This document shows, piece after piece, positions 25,369 through 34,328 of a stretch of 64,000 nucleotides of DNA. This DNA is from Bdellovibrionales bacterium. GTDB lineage: Bacteria; Bdellovibrionota; Bdellovibrionia; Bdellovibrionales; UBA1609. Numbering within the stretch: the first letter of the stretch is position 1; the number at the start of each line of letters is the position of its first letter. Under the pieces are notes generated by a model. The model made no database searches and had not been told where the DNA came from. It worked only from the letters and a program-made list of their open reading frames with translations. Position numbers and translations under genes: made by a program. The DNA lies in NCBI GenBank assembly GCA_019695175.1, contig JAIBAM010000006.1:1-64000 (forward strand). The letters run 5' to 3'.

Positions 25369-26280
25369 ATGAAAAAAACTTCCTTGGCAATTATTGCCAT
25401 GGCTTTTGTTGGTTCTGCCCATGCAGGAACAGCAGCTAAATCAAAGTACTTTTACCAGACAGATGCACAAAAACACCAAGTGACTCCCACACTGTCACAT
25501 ATGAACAACCGCATGAAATTTGGTAACAGTGTCGGTACAACAAGCACACGTGGAAACGGACTCGATGTTAAGTACGAATATGGTTTTAACGATATGTTCT
25601 CAGTGGGCGCCTCCATCGGTTACCAAAGTGCAAAGATGGAAACTGCAGGATCCACAACCAAAACAGACATTAAGGGTTTGTCCGATTTAGATTTATTCTT
25701 TAAAGGTCAAAACACTCTTATTGAAGGTTCTAGTTTGCACTATGGAGCTGATTTGACTGCAAGTCTTGGTGATGGTTCTAGAGATACAGATAAACAATCT
25801 GTTATGACTGGAGGATATGCTCTAGTTCCTTACTTAGGTTATCAGTGGATGATGGGACCTTGTATATTTGGTGCTAAAGTTTCTACTGAAATGGACTTAG
25901 GTAAACGGTCCTACAAAAACAAAGCAACCGCCGGTGGAACCTATAAAGATAAAGGGTATAACGACACCACCTTGGCTGCATTTTATGAACATCATATGGA
26001 TTCAATTGTTTTGGGAGCAGAACTTTCCTACACTTCCAGAAGCAGTTTGGAGTCAGAACTCAATGGTACAACAACAACCACTTCTGCTGGAAACTTGATG
26101 GGAATTAAACTCTATCCCACTTATATGCTAAACGAAATGGTTACCTTGGTTGGCTCTGTCTCTTATCAAAAACATATGGAAGACGGTCAGACCAGCTGGA
26201 ACGGAACAAGCGGATCAGCCACAACTATCGATTCAGCTTCTGATTACCAAGTTTCTCTTGGTGGCCGTTTTACATTCTAA
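25369..26280 (+). CDS. Outer-membrane beta-barrel protein
   Basis: A 303-residue protein with a signal peptide (MKKTSLAIIAMAFVGSAHA). The rest is amphipathic strands with Gly and aromatic girdle residues, such as YEYGFNDMFSVGASIGYQS and HYGADLTASLGDGS, ending in VSLGGRFTF. The terminal Phe is the usual BAM-recognition residue. Size predicts about 12-14 strands. The family name and cargo are unknown. A strong ribosome binding site (AAGGAG) and an efficient terminator downstream suggest a single, well expressed gene. Confidence 0.82.
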   Translation: MKKTSLAIIAMAFVGSAHAGTAAKSKYFYQTDAQKHQVTPTLSHMNNRMKFGNSVGTTSTRGNGLDVKYEYGFNDMFSVGASIGYQSAKMETAGSTTKTDIKGLSDLDLFFKGQNTLIEGSSLHYGADLTASLGDGSRDTDKQSVMTGGYALVPYLGYQWMMGPCIFGAKVSTEMDLGKRSYKNKATAGGTYKDKGYNDTTLAAFYEHHMDSIVLGAELSYTSRSSLESELNGTTTTTSAGNLMGIKLYPTYMLNEMVTLVGSVSYQKHMEDGQTSWNGTSGSATTIDSASDYQVSLGGRFTF

Positions 26281-26310
26281 GGTAAATTATTTATTTAGCT
26301 TAAATAATGA

Positions 26311-26340
26311 AAAGGCGAAGAATTTATCTTCGCCTTTTTT
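26311..26340 (+). terminator. Rho-independent terminator of the barrel gene
   Basis: An 11-bp perfect stem (AAAGGCGAAGA / TCTTCGCCTTT) with a 5-base loop, followed by a T-run. It lies 31 bases after the stop codon. Confidence 0.92.
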
Positions 26341-26426
26341 TGGACTATGTTTAGCTGACTTTTCTTTGGAGTCTATTACCTGACATGTTCTAACTCGTGT
26401 TAGCTGCAGTCTCTCCAAAAAAACTC

Positions 26427-28607
26427 TTAGGGAAAATGGATTTGATACCAAAGGGGTAAAGCGCCACTTGAACCCGTAAGATGGGTCGGTCGATTGTCAT
26501 CAAAACCCACCCAAACCAAAGTGAGTTGATCTTTAGTAAACCCAGCAAACCAACTGTCTTTCGTATCGCTGGTCGTTCCAGTTTTACCGGAGGGCCAAGG
26601 CAAAGAATTATCTTTAAGCTCTCCCTCCCCTGAAACCCCCACCCACAGTTTGTTCCTTAATCCCCAATCTTGAGTGACTTTTGCAGTTCCAGAAATAAAA
26701 GTTTCTTGCATCATTTTTTGTAACTCTTGAACCACAGAAGTTTCTACAATAATTTGGGGATCGGCTTTAAATTGATAAACTGGGGAATCATCTAAACAAG
26801 TTACTTTAGTAAGAAAGTGCATGGGATAATGGGATCCACCTCGAGCTAAGGTCAAATAAGATTGACTCAGTTCCCAAGGGGTCACTTCAAAGGCCCCAAG
26901 GGAAAGGGATGGCAAAGCTTTTAATTCAGATTGAATTCCCAATTGATGGGCCAAATTTATGATTTTATCTAACCCCACCTCCACGGCCAACCGGGCTGTG
27001 GGTATATTTAAAGATTGGGAAAGGGCTGTTGTTAATGTCACCTCCCCTCGATAAGCTCGATCATAATTTTGGGGCTGCCACAACTGACCTTCGTATTTAT
27101 AACTCCAGGGTTCATCCTGTAGAATTGAAGTTGAACTGTACTTTGTCGACTCCAAAGCAGCCAAATAAACCACGGGCTTAAACAATGAGCCTGGCTGGCG
27201 GTGACTGTTCATGACCCTATTAAATTGATTTTGTTTATATTTTCTTCCCCCTACCAGAGCTTGAACCTGGCCGCTTTCCACCTCCACACTTAGAACTGCG
27301 GCTTGCAGGACGGCATGTCCCTTGGGATTTTTATCCACCAAGCGAGGGTATCGCTTCTCTAAGTTTTGCAAATGTTGGATCACATCCACCTGAACTCGTT
27401 CCTGGAGCTCTGGATTTAATGTGGTATAGACCTTTAATCCCTCCTCAGAATCAATACCCAATTGCTTTAATTGTTCAAAAACGGCAGCCACAAAATAAGG
27501 TGCTGGCTCCGAGAGTAATCTTTTCGATCGAATACCCAGGTCAGTACCTTGGGCCTTTTTAACCATGGAAGAGTCGATCATCCCCTGCTCCCCCATCCGC
27601 GATAAAACCAAATTGCGTCGGGATAGGGCTTTTTCCGGGTGGACCAAGGGATTGTAGCGACCGGGATTGTTGATCATGGCCGCCATAAGGGCACACTCAG
27701 GAAGCTTTAAATCCCTCAACCTTTTGCCAAAAAAATAATCTGCTGCGGCCCCCAATCCACGAATTTGAAATACACCATCCTGCCCCATATAAACAATATT
27801 TATATAATTGCTTAATATGGAATCCTTATCCGAACGTAACTCTAATAGTAAAGCCATCAATTGTTCTTTAATTTTTCTTTTTATGGTTTTTTCAGGGGTA
27901 AGAAAATAATTTTTAACCAGTTGTTGGGTGATGGTGCTAGCCCCTTCGGCAAATCGACCTCGAGCCACATTTCTACCGAAGGCCCTTAAAATTCCAGTAA
28001 TGGAAATGCCGGGATGGGATAAGAAATCGACGTCTTCTATCGCCGTCACTGCTTGAGAACACTCCAAAGGAACCTCAGCTAAATCAACCACATTTTGCAA
28101 AATGGGTTGGCCGTTGTGGTACTGGGCAAATTTTTCTCCGGGAAGTTCCACCCAATCCCCCCCAGGTTGACTGCCAGAAAATAAAGCGACCACGGTTTCA
28201 CCATGCAAAGCCAACCAGTGGGGCTCTGACAATTGCGGATCCCAAAAACCTAAACATCTTTCCAACTCAACGGGCCACTCCCGATCTCCCATCTGCTCAC
28301 GACAATCTGAGTCGGGAATGACTTTCCAATCACCTGGTCGCAAAGATAAAGTAGCTTCCCTTTCCAACCAATTATGCCGTTGCATCAATGCTGAAAATTT
28401 ATTCAATGACACCTTTTGTCCCACTTTAATCTTCAAAGGTGCGGCATAAAACTCCACGGGAGGTAAAAACCACCCCTTCTTTAAACGAGAATCCATTTCC
28501 TGACTTAGCTGACTCGCCCACAAGAATGCGCTCGTTAATAAGATTGTAATCCCGATAAAAAGTAACTTTATCATTTGCCATAATTTATTTTTTTTTTGCA
28601 TATTCAT
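26427..28607 (-). CDS. mrcB: Bifunctional penicillin-binding protein 1B (glycosyltransferase/transpeptidase)
   Basis: A peptidoglycan synthase anchored by one N-terminal span. Residues about 50-160 resemble the UB2H domain of PBP1b (EFYAAPLKIKVGQKVSLNKF). The GT51 domain follows with EDVDFLSHPG (near 190, catalytic Glu) and EGASTITQQLVKN (near 225). The transpeptidase has SLFKP (SxxK, near 472), SQSLN (SxN) and KTGTT (near 672). About 20 residues before KTG there is a short insert (VGVSGEGELKDNS). At 726 residues it is somewhat shorter than E. coli PBP1b. In E. coli, PBP1b is activated by an outer-membrane lipoprotein; no candidate partner is adjacent. Confidence 0.9.
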   Translation of the reverse strand: MNMQKKNKLWQMIKLLFIGITILLTSAFLWASQLSQEMDSRLKKGWFLPPVEFYAAPLKIKVGQKVSLNKFSALMQRHNWLEREATLSLRPGDWKVIPDSDCREQMGDREWPVELERCLGFWDPQLSEPHWLALHGETVVALFSGSQPGGDWVELPGEKFAQYHNGQPILQNVVDLAEVPLECSQAVTAIEDVDFLSHPGISITGILRAFGRNVARGRFAEGASTITQQLVKNYFLTPEKTIKRKIKEQLMALLLELRSDKDSILSNYINIVYMGQDGVFQIRGLGAAADYFFGKRLRDLKLPECALMAAMINNPGRYNPLVHPEKALSRRNLVLSRMGEQGMIDSSMVKKAQGTDLGIRSKRLLSEPAPYFVAAVFEQLKQLGIDSEEGLKVYTTLNPELQERVQVDVIQHLQNLEKRYPRLVDKNPKGHAVLQAAVLSVEVESGQVQALVGGRKYKQNQFNRVMNSHRQPGSLFKPVVYLAALESTKYSSTSILQDEPWSYKYEGQLWQPQNYDRAYRGEVTLTTALSQSLNIPTARLAVEVGLDKIINLAHQLGIQSELKALPSLSLGAFEVTPWELSQSYLTLARGGSHYPMHFLTKVTCLDDSPVYQFKADPQIIVETSVVQELQKMMQETFISGTAKVTQDWGLRNKLWVGVSGEGELKDNSLPWPSGKTGTTSDTKDSWFAGFTKDQLTLVWVGFDDNRPTHLTGSSGALPLWYQIHFP

Positions 28608-28883
28608 ATTTAAGGTCTCTTCGCCAACACGCTAAATGAGGACAAGAATTAAAGTCAAAGCAATGCTGATAAAGACTTCGACTTTTACTTCTGCATACAA
28701 TAACGTATCTGAAAGTTGGGTCATAAATAAAGAGTTGAAGAGAAATTAATGATTCCAAGGGAGCGGTTCGGGGGAAGTTGCATCTAGATACCTATTCGGA
28801 TTTGTTGCGTCGAAACATGACGAAACAAAAAACTCTTAAAGATCGAAGTGAAAGCTTAGATCCTGGCGGAAGGAGAAACGGTT

Positions 28884-29162
28884 ATGAAACCCACAGAGCG
28901 ACAAATGCAAAGACTTGTACATTATGTGCTTCAAGAACTTAAGGCACAAAACATTTTAACTTTTAAAGTAAAAGAGGAAGAAGTGGAAAAGAAAATGATC
29001 CACTTGATCAAAGCAGACTATATTAGGGAACACTCTTTAGACTTGGAAGTAAATAAAATGATGGACGATTTAGAAAGAAAAAATCCTGGAACTTTTCAAA
29101 GATATAAAATGTTCCCGCTTTTAAAAAAGCGCTTAGCCCAAGAGAAAGGAATTATTCTATGA
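28884..29162 (+). CDS. DUF507-family protein, first copy
   Basis: A 92-residue, highly charged helical protein without signal or membrane segment. Size, composition and the paired arrangement match DUF507, which occurs as adjacent duplicates in Bdellovibrio-like and Aquifex-type genomes; its function is unknown. A strong ribosome binding site (GGAAGGAG) precedes the ATG. The stop overlaps the start of the next gene (ATGA). It opens a three-gene unit that continues with a second DUF507 and a GroES-like gene. Confidence 0.72.
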   Translation: MKPTERQMQRLVHYVLQELKAQNILTFKVKEEEVEKKMIHLIKADYIREHSLDLEVNKMMDDLERKNPGTFQRYKMFPLLKKRLAQEKGIIL

Positions 29163-29437
29163 TGATATCCGAAGATCGCCAAAGTCATTTCGCTCGAATT
29201 TTAGTTGATGGAATATGGAACGACGATTTGGTTGATTTCACCGATGATGAGGCCGCATTGCGAGCCGCTAAAAAAGGCATTTCTCAATTTGTACGTGATA
29301 TTCAAGAAATTGACAAAAAGGTCCGTGAAAAGATAGCTTCCCTATCCCGTGGGGTTGTGGATAATAGCTCCGAATGGGAAGTACTATACAATAAATATTT
29401 TGAAGAGGAGAGCGCTCGTCGTGGCACTAAAAAGTAA
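29159..29437 (+). CDS. DUF507-family protein, second copy
   Basis: A 92-residue acidic helical protein, a diverged partner of the gene just upstream, to which it is coupled by an ATGA overlap. The segment DIQEIDKKVREKIASLSRGV is the clearest family-like helix. The C-terminus EWEVLYNKYFEEE followed by a basic end is typical. Function is unknown. Its last 17 bases overlap the GTG start of the GroES-like gene in another frame, so translation of all three is probably linked. Confidence 0.72.
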   Translation: MMISEDRQSHFARILVDGIWNDDLVDFTDDEAALRAAKKGISQFVRDIQEIDKKVREKIASLSRGVVDNSSEWEVLYNKYFEEESARRGTKK

Positions 29438-30050
29438 ATCAAAAAAACAAACCAAACTTAAAAAAATATCCCAAACTCAAAAAACTACAAAAAAAAAATC
29501 TGTGGCATTGAAAAAAACTCTGCAGTCAAAGTCTCAGAAACCAAAGACAAAAATAAATTCCCCTGAAACCAAGAGCTCCATAAAAAAAACGAAAGTGACT
29601 GCTTCAATAAAAGCAAAGTCCCCCAAGAAAGCAAAGTCATCTCCCCTCAAAACGGTAAAAGAAAAAACCTCTCCGACTCCAGTGGTTCGAAATAAAAAAG
29701 TTGCTAACAAAGTTGAGTCCATTCCTACCAAAAAAAATACGAAATCAGCGCTTTATCAATTTATCACTCCTTTGGATGACCGTTTGGCATTGAGCCTAAA
29801 AAAAATTGAATTGCGCACCCCGGGAGGTCTTTTTATCCCTGCAACGGCCACAATCACAGAGGGACTCAAACAAGGGGAAGTCATCGCGGTGGGTTCCGGT
29901 CATAAAGATAAAAAGGGGAAAATTCGTCCTATGGATGTAAAGATTGGAGATCAGGTTTTATATTCAAACTATGCCGGATCTACGATCACCTTTATGGAGC
30001 AAGAAATCATTATTCTTCGTGAATCAGATATCCTTGGTGTGGTTTCCTAA
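29421..30050 (+). CDS. GroES-like co-chaperonin domain with a long lysine-rich N-terminal tail
   Basis: A 209-residue protein in two parts. Residues about 1-105 are mostly Lys, Ser, Thr, Pro and Ala with KK repeats, like histone H1-type tails. Residues about 113-209 look like Cpn10: TPLDDRLALSL, a GGLFIPAT mobile-loop region, GEVIAVGSGHKDKKGKIRPMDVKIGDQV in pieces, and the ending RESDILGVV. I choose the GTG at 29421 because GAGGAG precedes it and the extra upstream residues lie inside the DUF507 gene. No groEL is adjacent. A co-chaperonin with a nucleic-acid-binding tail is one reading; whether it binds GroEL is unknown. Confidence 0.8.
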   Translation: MALKSKSKKQTKLKKISQTQKTTKKKSVALKKTLQSKSQKPKTKINSPETKSSIKKTKVTASIKAKSPKKAKSSPLKTVKEKTSPTPVVRNKKVANKVESIPTKKNTKSALYQFITPLDDRLALSLKKIELRTPGGLFIPATATITEGLKQGEVIAVGSGHKDKKGKIRPMDVKIGDQVLYSNYAGSTITFMEQEIIILRESDILGVVS

Positions 30051-30091
30051 GATTCAAAATGCTCGGCAACAATCTCTAACGTGAGGACCTT

Positions 30092-31555
30092 ATGAAAGCT
30101 TTTTTTAAAGGAATGTTTTTTTCTGTCATTCTTTGTGTTTTGACCCCACCCAGTTGGTCTGCTGACTTTGAATGGTCAGGGGTTTACCGCATTGAAGGTA
30201 TTCACTTGAATAATGCCGAGTTGAGTGGAGCAAAAAACAATAAAGATTATGGATTGCACCATTTATCACTGCGACCCAAAATCGTGGTCGGAGATGGTGT
30301 GACCATTCATGGTCAGATGGAGTTATTAAATAATTCTACCTACACCAACTCCCAACTGGGTCAAACTTTTGGTGGAGGAGTGAATTCCACCCCTTCCACA
30401 CCAGGTACTGACGCAGATTCTTCCAATAGTCTTTCTTCAATGCAAGAATCCAACACCCTGCGAGTGTCCCAACTTTATCTGAATTGGGTGCACGAATATG
30501 GCTCTCTGATTGTAGGACGGGCCCCCATCCAATTTGGAATGGGAATGAGCTACAGTGCGGGGAAAGGTCTGTTTGATCATTGGTTTGATACTCGTGACCT
30601 TGTGGGATATAAAATTGTCGTAGGAAATTTATTTATACTTCCCATGTATGGCAAGGTAGCAGAAAATACTCTTCACCACAGTGATGATGTGGTCGATTAT
30701 ATGGCTCAAGTGCAATATGAAAATCCTGAAACTGATTTGGAAATCGGAGGATTTTACAGAAGGAGAAGATCAGGGGCTGGCGGTTCAGATACCCCTCGAG
30801 GATCTGGAACCCTTGGCAGTGTGGATGGGTCAGGCAATTCCACTTCAAATTCTTCTAGTATGGATATGAGTCAAATTAACATCTACGTTGGAAAAGACAC
30901 CCCTGAGTACCGCATTGCCGTGGAAGCTGGATTTTTAAAAGGGGATATGGGACTTTTCACTGAAAACGGGTCGGGTGATAAAGTCACTGCTGATGGTTTT
31001 GGCTTGGCCGCAGAACTAGAATGGCGACCCCTGGAATCTAAATGGAAGTGGGGTCTTAAAACGGGACGAGCCTCGGGTGATAATCCCAACTCAACCACAA
31101 AATATGAAGGTTTTGCATTTAATCGGAATTATGATGTCGCCCTACTACTATTTAATCAATCCTTAGGTAGGAATGATGTTTTTAGAACAGCTGTCTGGGG
31201 CGGCGGACCTACAACAAACAGTGGTGCTCCTCCGGAACAAACCAAACCAGATGTGGAGTCCTTAAGTAATGTGCTCTACTTTGCTCCCTATTCCAAGTAC
31301 TCTTGGAACGACCGTTGGTCTTTAACTGGAGTATTGGCGACCGGAAGACTGGCTACAAATCCTCTGAGTAGTGGGGCCAGTGTTGGAAAAAGTCTGGGGT
31401 TTGAAACTGACTTTTCCTTAACTTACACCCCCAGAAAAGGTGTGGAATGGATCAATCAAGTTGGAATTTTATTTCCAGGCGCGGCCTTTACTTACAACGA
31501 CGATAAAGCTGGAATGGCCTACGCTATCGTATCCAAAGCAGCCTTTTCGTTTTGA
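30092..31555 (+). CDS. Outer-membrane porin-like beta-barrel protein
   Basis: A 487-residue protein with a signal peptide (ending PSWS-AD) and many amphipathic strands, for example LSLRPKIVVGDGVTIHGQMEL and GSLIVGRAPIQFGMGMSY. Ser/Gly/Thr-rich loops lie between them, and the protein ends in IVSKAAFSF. The terminal Phe marks it as a BAM substrate. The size fits a 16-18-strand porin. The motif GRAPIQFGMGMSYSAG resembles strand patterns in phosphate- or sugar-type porins, but I cannot assign a substrate. The ATG follows GTGAGGAC, 41 bases after the GroES-like gene. Confidence 0.8.
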   Translation: MKAFFKGMFFSVILCVLTPPSWSADFEWSGVYRIEGIHLNNAELSGAKNNKDYGLHHLSLRPKIVVGDGVTIHGQMELLNNSTYTNSQLGQTFGGGVNSTPSTPGTDADSSNSLSSMQESNTLRVSQLYLNWVHEYGSLIVGRAPIQFGMGMSYSAGKGLFDHWFDTRDLVGYKIVVGNLFILPMYGKVAENTLHHSDDVVDYMAQVQYENPETDLEIGGFYRRRRSGAGGSDTPRGSGTLGSVDGSGNSTSNSSSMDMSQINIYVGKDTPEYRIAVEAGFLKGDMGLFTENGSGDKVTADGFGLAAELEWRPLESKWKWGLKTGRASGDNPNSTTKYEGFAFNRNYDVALLLFNQSLGRNDVFRTAVWGGGPTTNSGAPPEQTKPDVESLSNVLYFAPYSKYSWNDRWSLTGVLATGRLATNPLSSGASVGKSLGFETDFSLTYTPRKGVEWINQVGILFPGAAFTYNDDKAGMAYAIVSKAAFSF

Positions 31556-31587
31556 AGCCGACAAATTTAAGTTGAGCGGCTTCAAAA
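31550..31587. terminator. Bidirectional terminator between convergent genes
   Basis: An 11-bp perfect stem (TTTTGAAGCCG / CGGCTTCAAAA) with a 16-base loop. The left arm contains the porin stop codon; the right arm lies 15 bases from the end of the convergent gene. Confidence 0.8.
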
Positions 31588-31601
31588 TATTAAATAAAAA
31601 C

Positions 31602-32849
31602 TTATATAGCTCCGCTCTCTGGGCCTGAAAAGGGGCCCGGGCGGCGCTCTTCTGGTCGTCTTCGTGTTTCAACCTGAGGCCCTCCTACATTACAGGCGGA
31701 CATAGCGCTTCGTGAAGACAGGTTGCAAACCGTACCTGTACGAGTAGTACTGACCCCAGGGAGAAGGCTTGCGCCAGTCCCAGCTCCATTGATGAGGGTA
31801 TTGCCTCCTCTTATTCTACTAATTGCCGCATCCACTCCATTAGCACTCTGTAAGTAAGAATCACTGTAGAAGCTTAATCCTTCTTGTCTACCATTACCCA
31901 GAAGGGCCAAATTATCTTCTGTGGAAAAGGTTGGGTACAGAGCCAAATCTCGCCACTCATTTTCGCCATAACCAACATTCAGATAAGCATTACTTATAAC
32001 ACTCTGAAGCGAAGTCCTTTGCTGTACAAGATAATTCCTGTAAGCCACATCCCCAGGGGCTAGGGTAGCTATTTGTTCATCTAATGATTTGACTTCATGC
32101 ACAAGGGAAGCACTTACCCTCATTTTCTTTAATGCTGGACTAACGAGACTTGGATTCAATCCGTTGAGCGATGCCAAAGCTTCCTCTCTCTCTTCCCTAT
32201 CACCATTACGCATCACTGATAACATGGTTGAATTAAGTAAAGTCACTAATTTGGTTCTTTTTACCCGGCCAGCTCTACCATCATCGGAAGACTCTATTCT
32301 GTCGATTAAGCATTCTACCCTATCTTGACCTAATATTTTATCACCTTCACTATCTACTTCACACCTGTTCCGTTTAGCCTCCATTTTTTCCGCCTCCTTT
32401 TTTTCATCTGTTTTTCTATTCATTTCCTCTTGAACCTCTTCAACTTTAGTTTTTATTTGATCTAAAACTTCACTGGTAATTGGTTTAGAACCCCCACTTG
32501 GAAGCTCCAAATCATCAATGATAACCACTCTTGTGCTGGGGGCACAATCCTTACATTTTTTATCACTAACCTTAATGTCAGCATTTAACTCGAATTTATT
32601 ACTCTTCTTCGTCACCCGGACAGTCACTTCCGTCTTAACCTTAGCAACAGTAGAATTACATTTGACTTGGTTGTTAACTTTTATCTTAATTTGACTCAAA
32701 CAAGTCTCTAAATCCGACGCCAGAGAGGCTAAGTCCAGATTTGAGTTCTGCAAAATCATTCGACTTCCCAAGTCCAATGAGACTATTAACATGAGAAGCT
32801 GTAACCAGATTTTGTGGCGTTGGTTTTGTTTTTGCTTTGCTAGGGACAT
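31602..32849 (-). CDS. Membrane-anchored or exported coiled-coil protein of unknown function
   Basis: A 415-residue protein. Basic residues and a hydrophobic stretch (IWLQLLMLIVSLDLG) at the N-terminus suggest an anchor or signal. A beta-rich part with conserved-looking Cys pairs (CKDC) is followed by a helical coiled coil around 140-180 (EVQEEMNRKTDEKKEAEKME) and further helices. The C-terminus is low-complexity and Arg/Pro-rich. I recognise no family. The ATG follows GAGGAG. It faces the porin and shares its terminator. Confidence 0.6.
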   Translation of the reverse strand: MSLAKQKQNQRHKIWLQLLMLIVSLDLGSRMILQNSNLDLASLASDLETCLSQIKIKVNNQVKCNSTVAKVKTEVTVRVTKKSNKFELNADIKVSDKKCKDCAPSTRVVIIDDLELPSGGSKPITSEVLDQIKTKVEEVQEEMNRKTDEKKEAEKMEAKRNRCEVDSEGDKILGQDRVECLIDRIESSDDGRAGRVKRTKLVTLLNSTMLSVMRNGDREEREEALASLNGLNPSLVSPALKKMRVSASLVHEVKSLDEQIATLAPGDVAYRNYLVQQRTSLQSVISNAYLNVGYGENEWRDLALYPTFSTEDNLALLGNGRQEGLSFYSDSYLQSANGVDAAISRIRGGNTLINGAGTGASLLPGVSTTRTGTVCNLSSRSAMSACNVGGPQVETRRRPEERRPGPFSGPESGAI

Positions 32850-33156
32850 ATTATTCTCCTCAGAAACTTTTTAATTCCTCTGTTCTTTAAAATTAAAATC
32901 CAAGAATCCAGCCAGATTTCGCTACAAGTATAACTTTTTGTTTTTATTAATTATTTTAGAGATTCCAATCTTCTAGACTCTGCAATTCCAACGTCCAAGG
33001 TTTAGTCAGTCCTTTAAGGGACCAGCAAAATCCTTACAAATTCCAAAGGGTTTCGTATGGATTACCCAGTGACAGGATTTAGAGACAAAAATCTGTTGCT
33101 TTTAAAAGCACTTGGCACAAAGAATGCCCCTTTATTTTAACTTTAAAGAGTTTGCC
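32850..33156. other. Divergent region with a candidate sigma-54 promoter
   Basis: A gap of about 307 bp between the leftward 415-aa gene and kamA. It includes GAGGAG for the leftward gene at its left edge and the -24/-12 type element at 33112-33128. No gene is called. TTG (33112) and ATG (33124) codons in the kamA frame exist here but would overlap the promoter element. Confidence 0.45.
33112..33128 (+). promoter_or_regulatory. Candidate sigma-54 (-24/-12) promoter
   Basis: TTGGCACAAAGAATGCC has a full TTGGCAC -24 half and GG-N10-GC spacing to the -12 GC (33126-33127). Initiation would fall near 33138, 19 bases before the kamA ATG at 33157. A sigma-54 activator is encoded at 23957, but a link between them is only inference. 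Confidence 0.5.
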
Positions 33157-34272
33157 ATGAGTCGATTGAAAAATTTAATCAAAACCTGCCCAGAAAATAT
33201 CCTAGCTTCCGATTGGATGAACTGGCACTGGCAACTGCGACATCGTCTGCATCAACCAGATGATTTTAAACCTTATCTTGATTTGACCGCAGAAGAACTT
33301 GGCGCCTTTAAAAATACACAAAAATTATTTAAAATTCAAACCACACCTTACTATGCCTCTCTCGTGAACAGAAAAGATCCCAAGGACCCCATTCGTAAAA
33401 TACTAGTACCTCACACAAAGGAGTTATCAAGCGGGGCTCAATCCATGTCCGACCCTCTAGGTGAAAGAAGACATTCCCCCTGTCGAAGAGTAGTTCACCG
33501 TTATCCCGATCGAGTTTTATTTTTAATTACAGACACCTGCAGTGTTTATTGCAGATATTGTTTACGCAAATACTTTACAGGAAATGATGAGGCCTTTATT
33601 TCCCCCAAAGAATATCAAGAGGCTCTGAATTATATAAACCAAACTACTTCTATCAAAGAGGTGATTCTTTCCGGAGGAGATCCCATGACCTTGGGGGACG
33701 CTCGTCTGATTCAAATCCTGACCGACATTCGCAATATAGATCATGTGGAGATCATTCGCATTGCCACCCGAATGCCGGTCGTGTGTCCCATGCGTTTCAC
33801 TCCCGAGCTTTTAAATAAATTACGTTTATTTCACCCTCTCTTTATTATGACTCACTTTAATCACCCCCAGGAAATCTCCTTCGAGTCCGCCCAGACTTTG
33901 GAACTTTTGGTGGACCATGGCTTCCCAGTATTTAACCAAATGGTTTTACTTAGAGGGATCAACAATGATGCCCTTGTTGTTCAGGAACTTTCCCGAAAGC
34001 TCTTAGCCCTCAGAGTAAAACCCTACTATATGTTCCAATGTGATCCCTCTGAAGGTACAGATCATTTTCGCACCTCCATAACGGAGTCCTTACAGATCCA
34101 AAAGGAATTATGGGGTAAAATGTCCGGTCTTGCTATGCCCAATCTCTCTTTGGACATACCTGGTGGAGGTGGCAAAATTGGCTTGGTGCCGGATTTTTGC
34201 ACTCATAAATCAAAAGAAAAATGGTCGTTCAAAGGATGGGACGGAATTGAGGGCGACTACATCAACCCTTAA
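33157..34272 (+). CDS. kamA: Lysine 2,3-aminomutase-family radical SAM enzyme
   Basis: A cytoplasmic Fe-S, SAM and PLP enzyme that moves the alpha-amino group of lysine to the beta carbon. The radical-SAM motif CSVYCRYC is near residue 128. The family N-terminus (WMNWHWQLRHRL), TPYYASL, SGGDPMTL and PYYMFQCD are all present. The two acidic positions that bind the lysine epsilon-amino group in known lysine aminomutases, in QCDPSEG and LDIPGGGGK, are kept, which favours lysine over glutamate. Length (371 residues) is slightly short. A role in beta-lysine synthesis or EF-P modification is possible; no partner gene is adjacent. The start is discussed under the promoter. Confidence 0.88.
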   Translation: MSRLKNLIKTCPENILASDWMNWHWQLRHRLHQPDDFKPYLDLTAEELGAFKNTQKLFKIQTTPYYASLVNRKDPKDPIRKILVPHTKELSSGAQSMSDPLGERRHSPCRRVVHRYPDRVLFLITDTCSVYCRYCLRKYFTGNDEAFISPKEYQEALNYINQTTSIKEVILSGGDPMTLGDARLIQILTDIRNIDHVEIIRIATRMPVVCPMRFTPELLNKLRLFHPLFIMTHFNHPQEISFESAQTLELLVDHGFPVFNQMVLLRGINNDALVVQELSRKLLALRVKPYYMFQCDPSEGTDHFRTSITESLQIQKELWGKMSGLAMPNLSLDIPGGGGKIGLVPDFCTHKSKEKWSFKGWDGIEGDYINP

Positions 34273-34328
34273 GAAGGTTTACCGAAAACGATCGAAGTTC
34301 CAAACACGATCGAAAACATAAGCCCTTT

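Noticed and set aside
33124-33157. Longer kamA start at the TTG 33112 or ATG 33124
   Set aside because: No ribosome binding site, residues outside the family N-terminus, and overlap with the sigma-54-type element.
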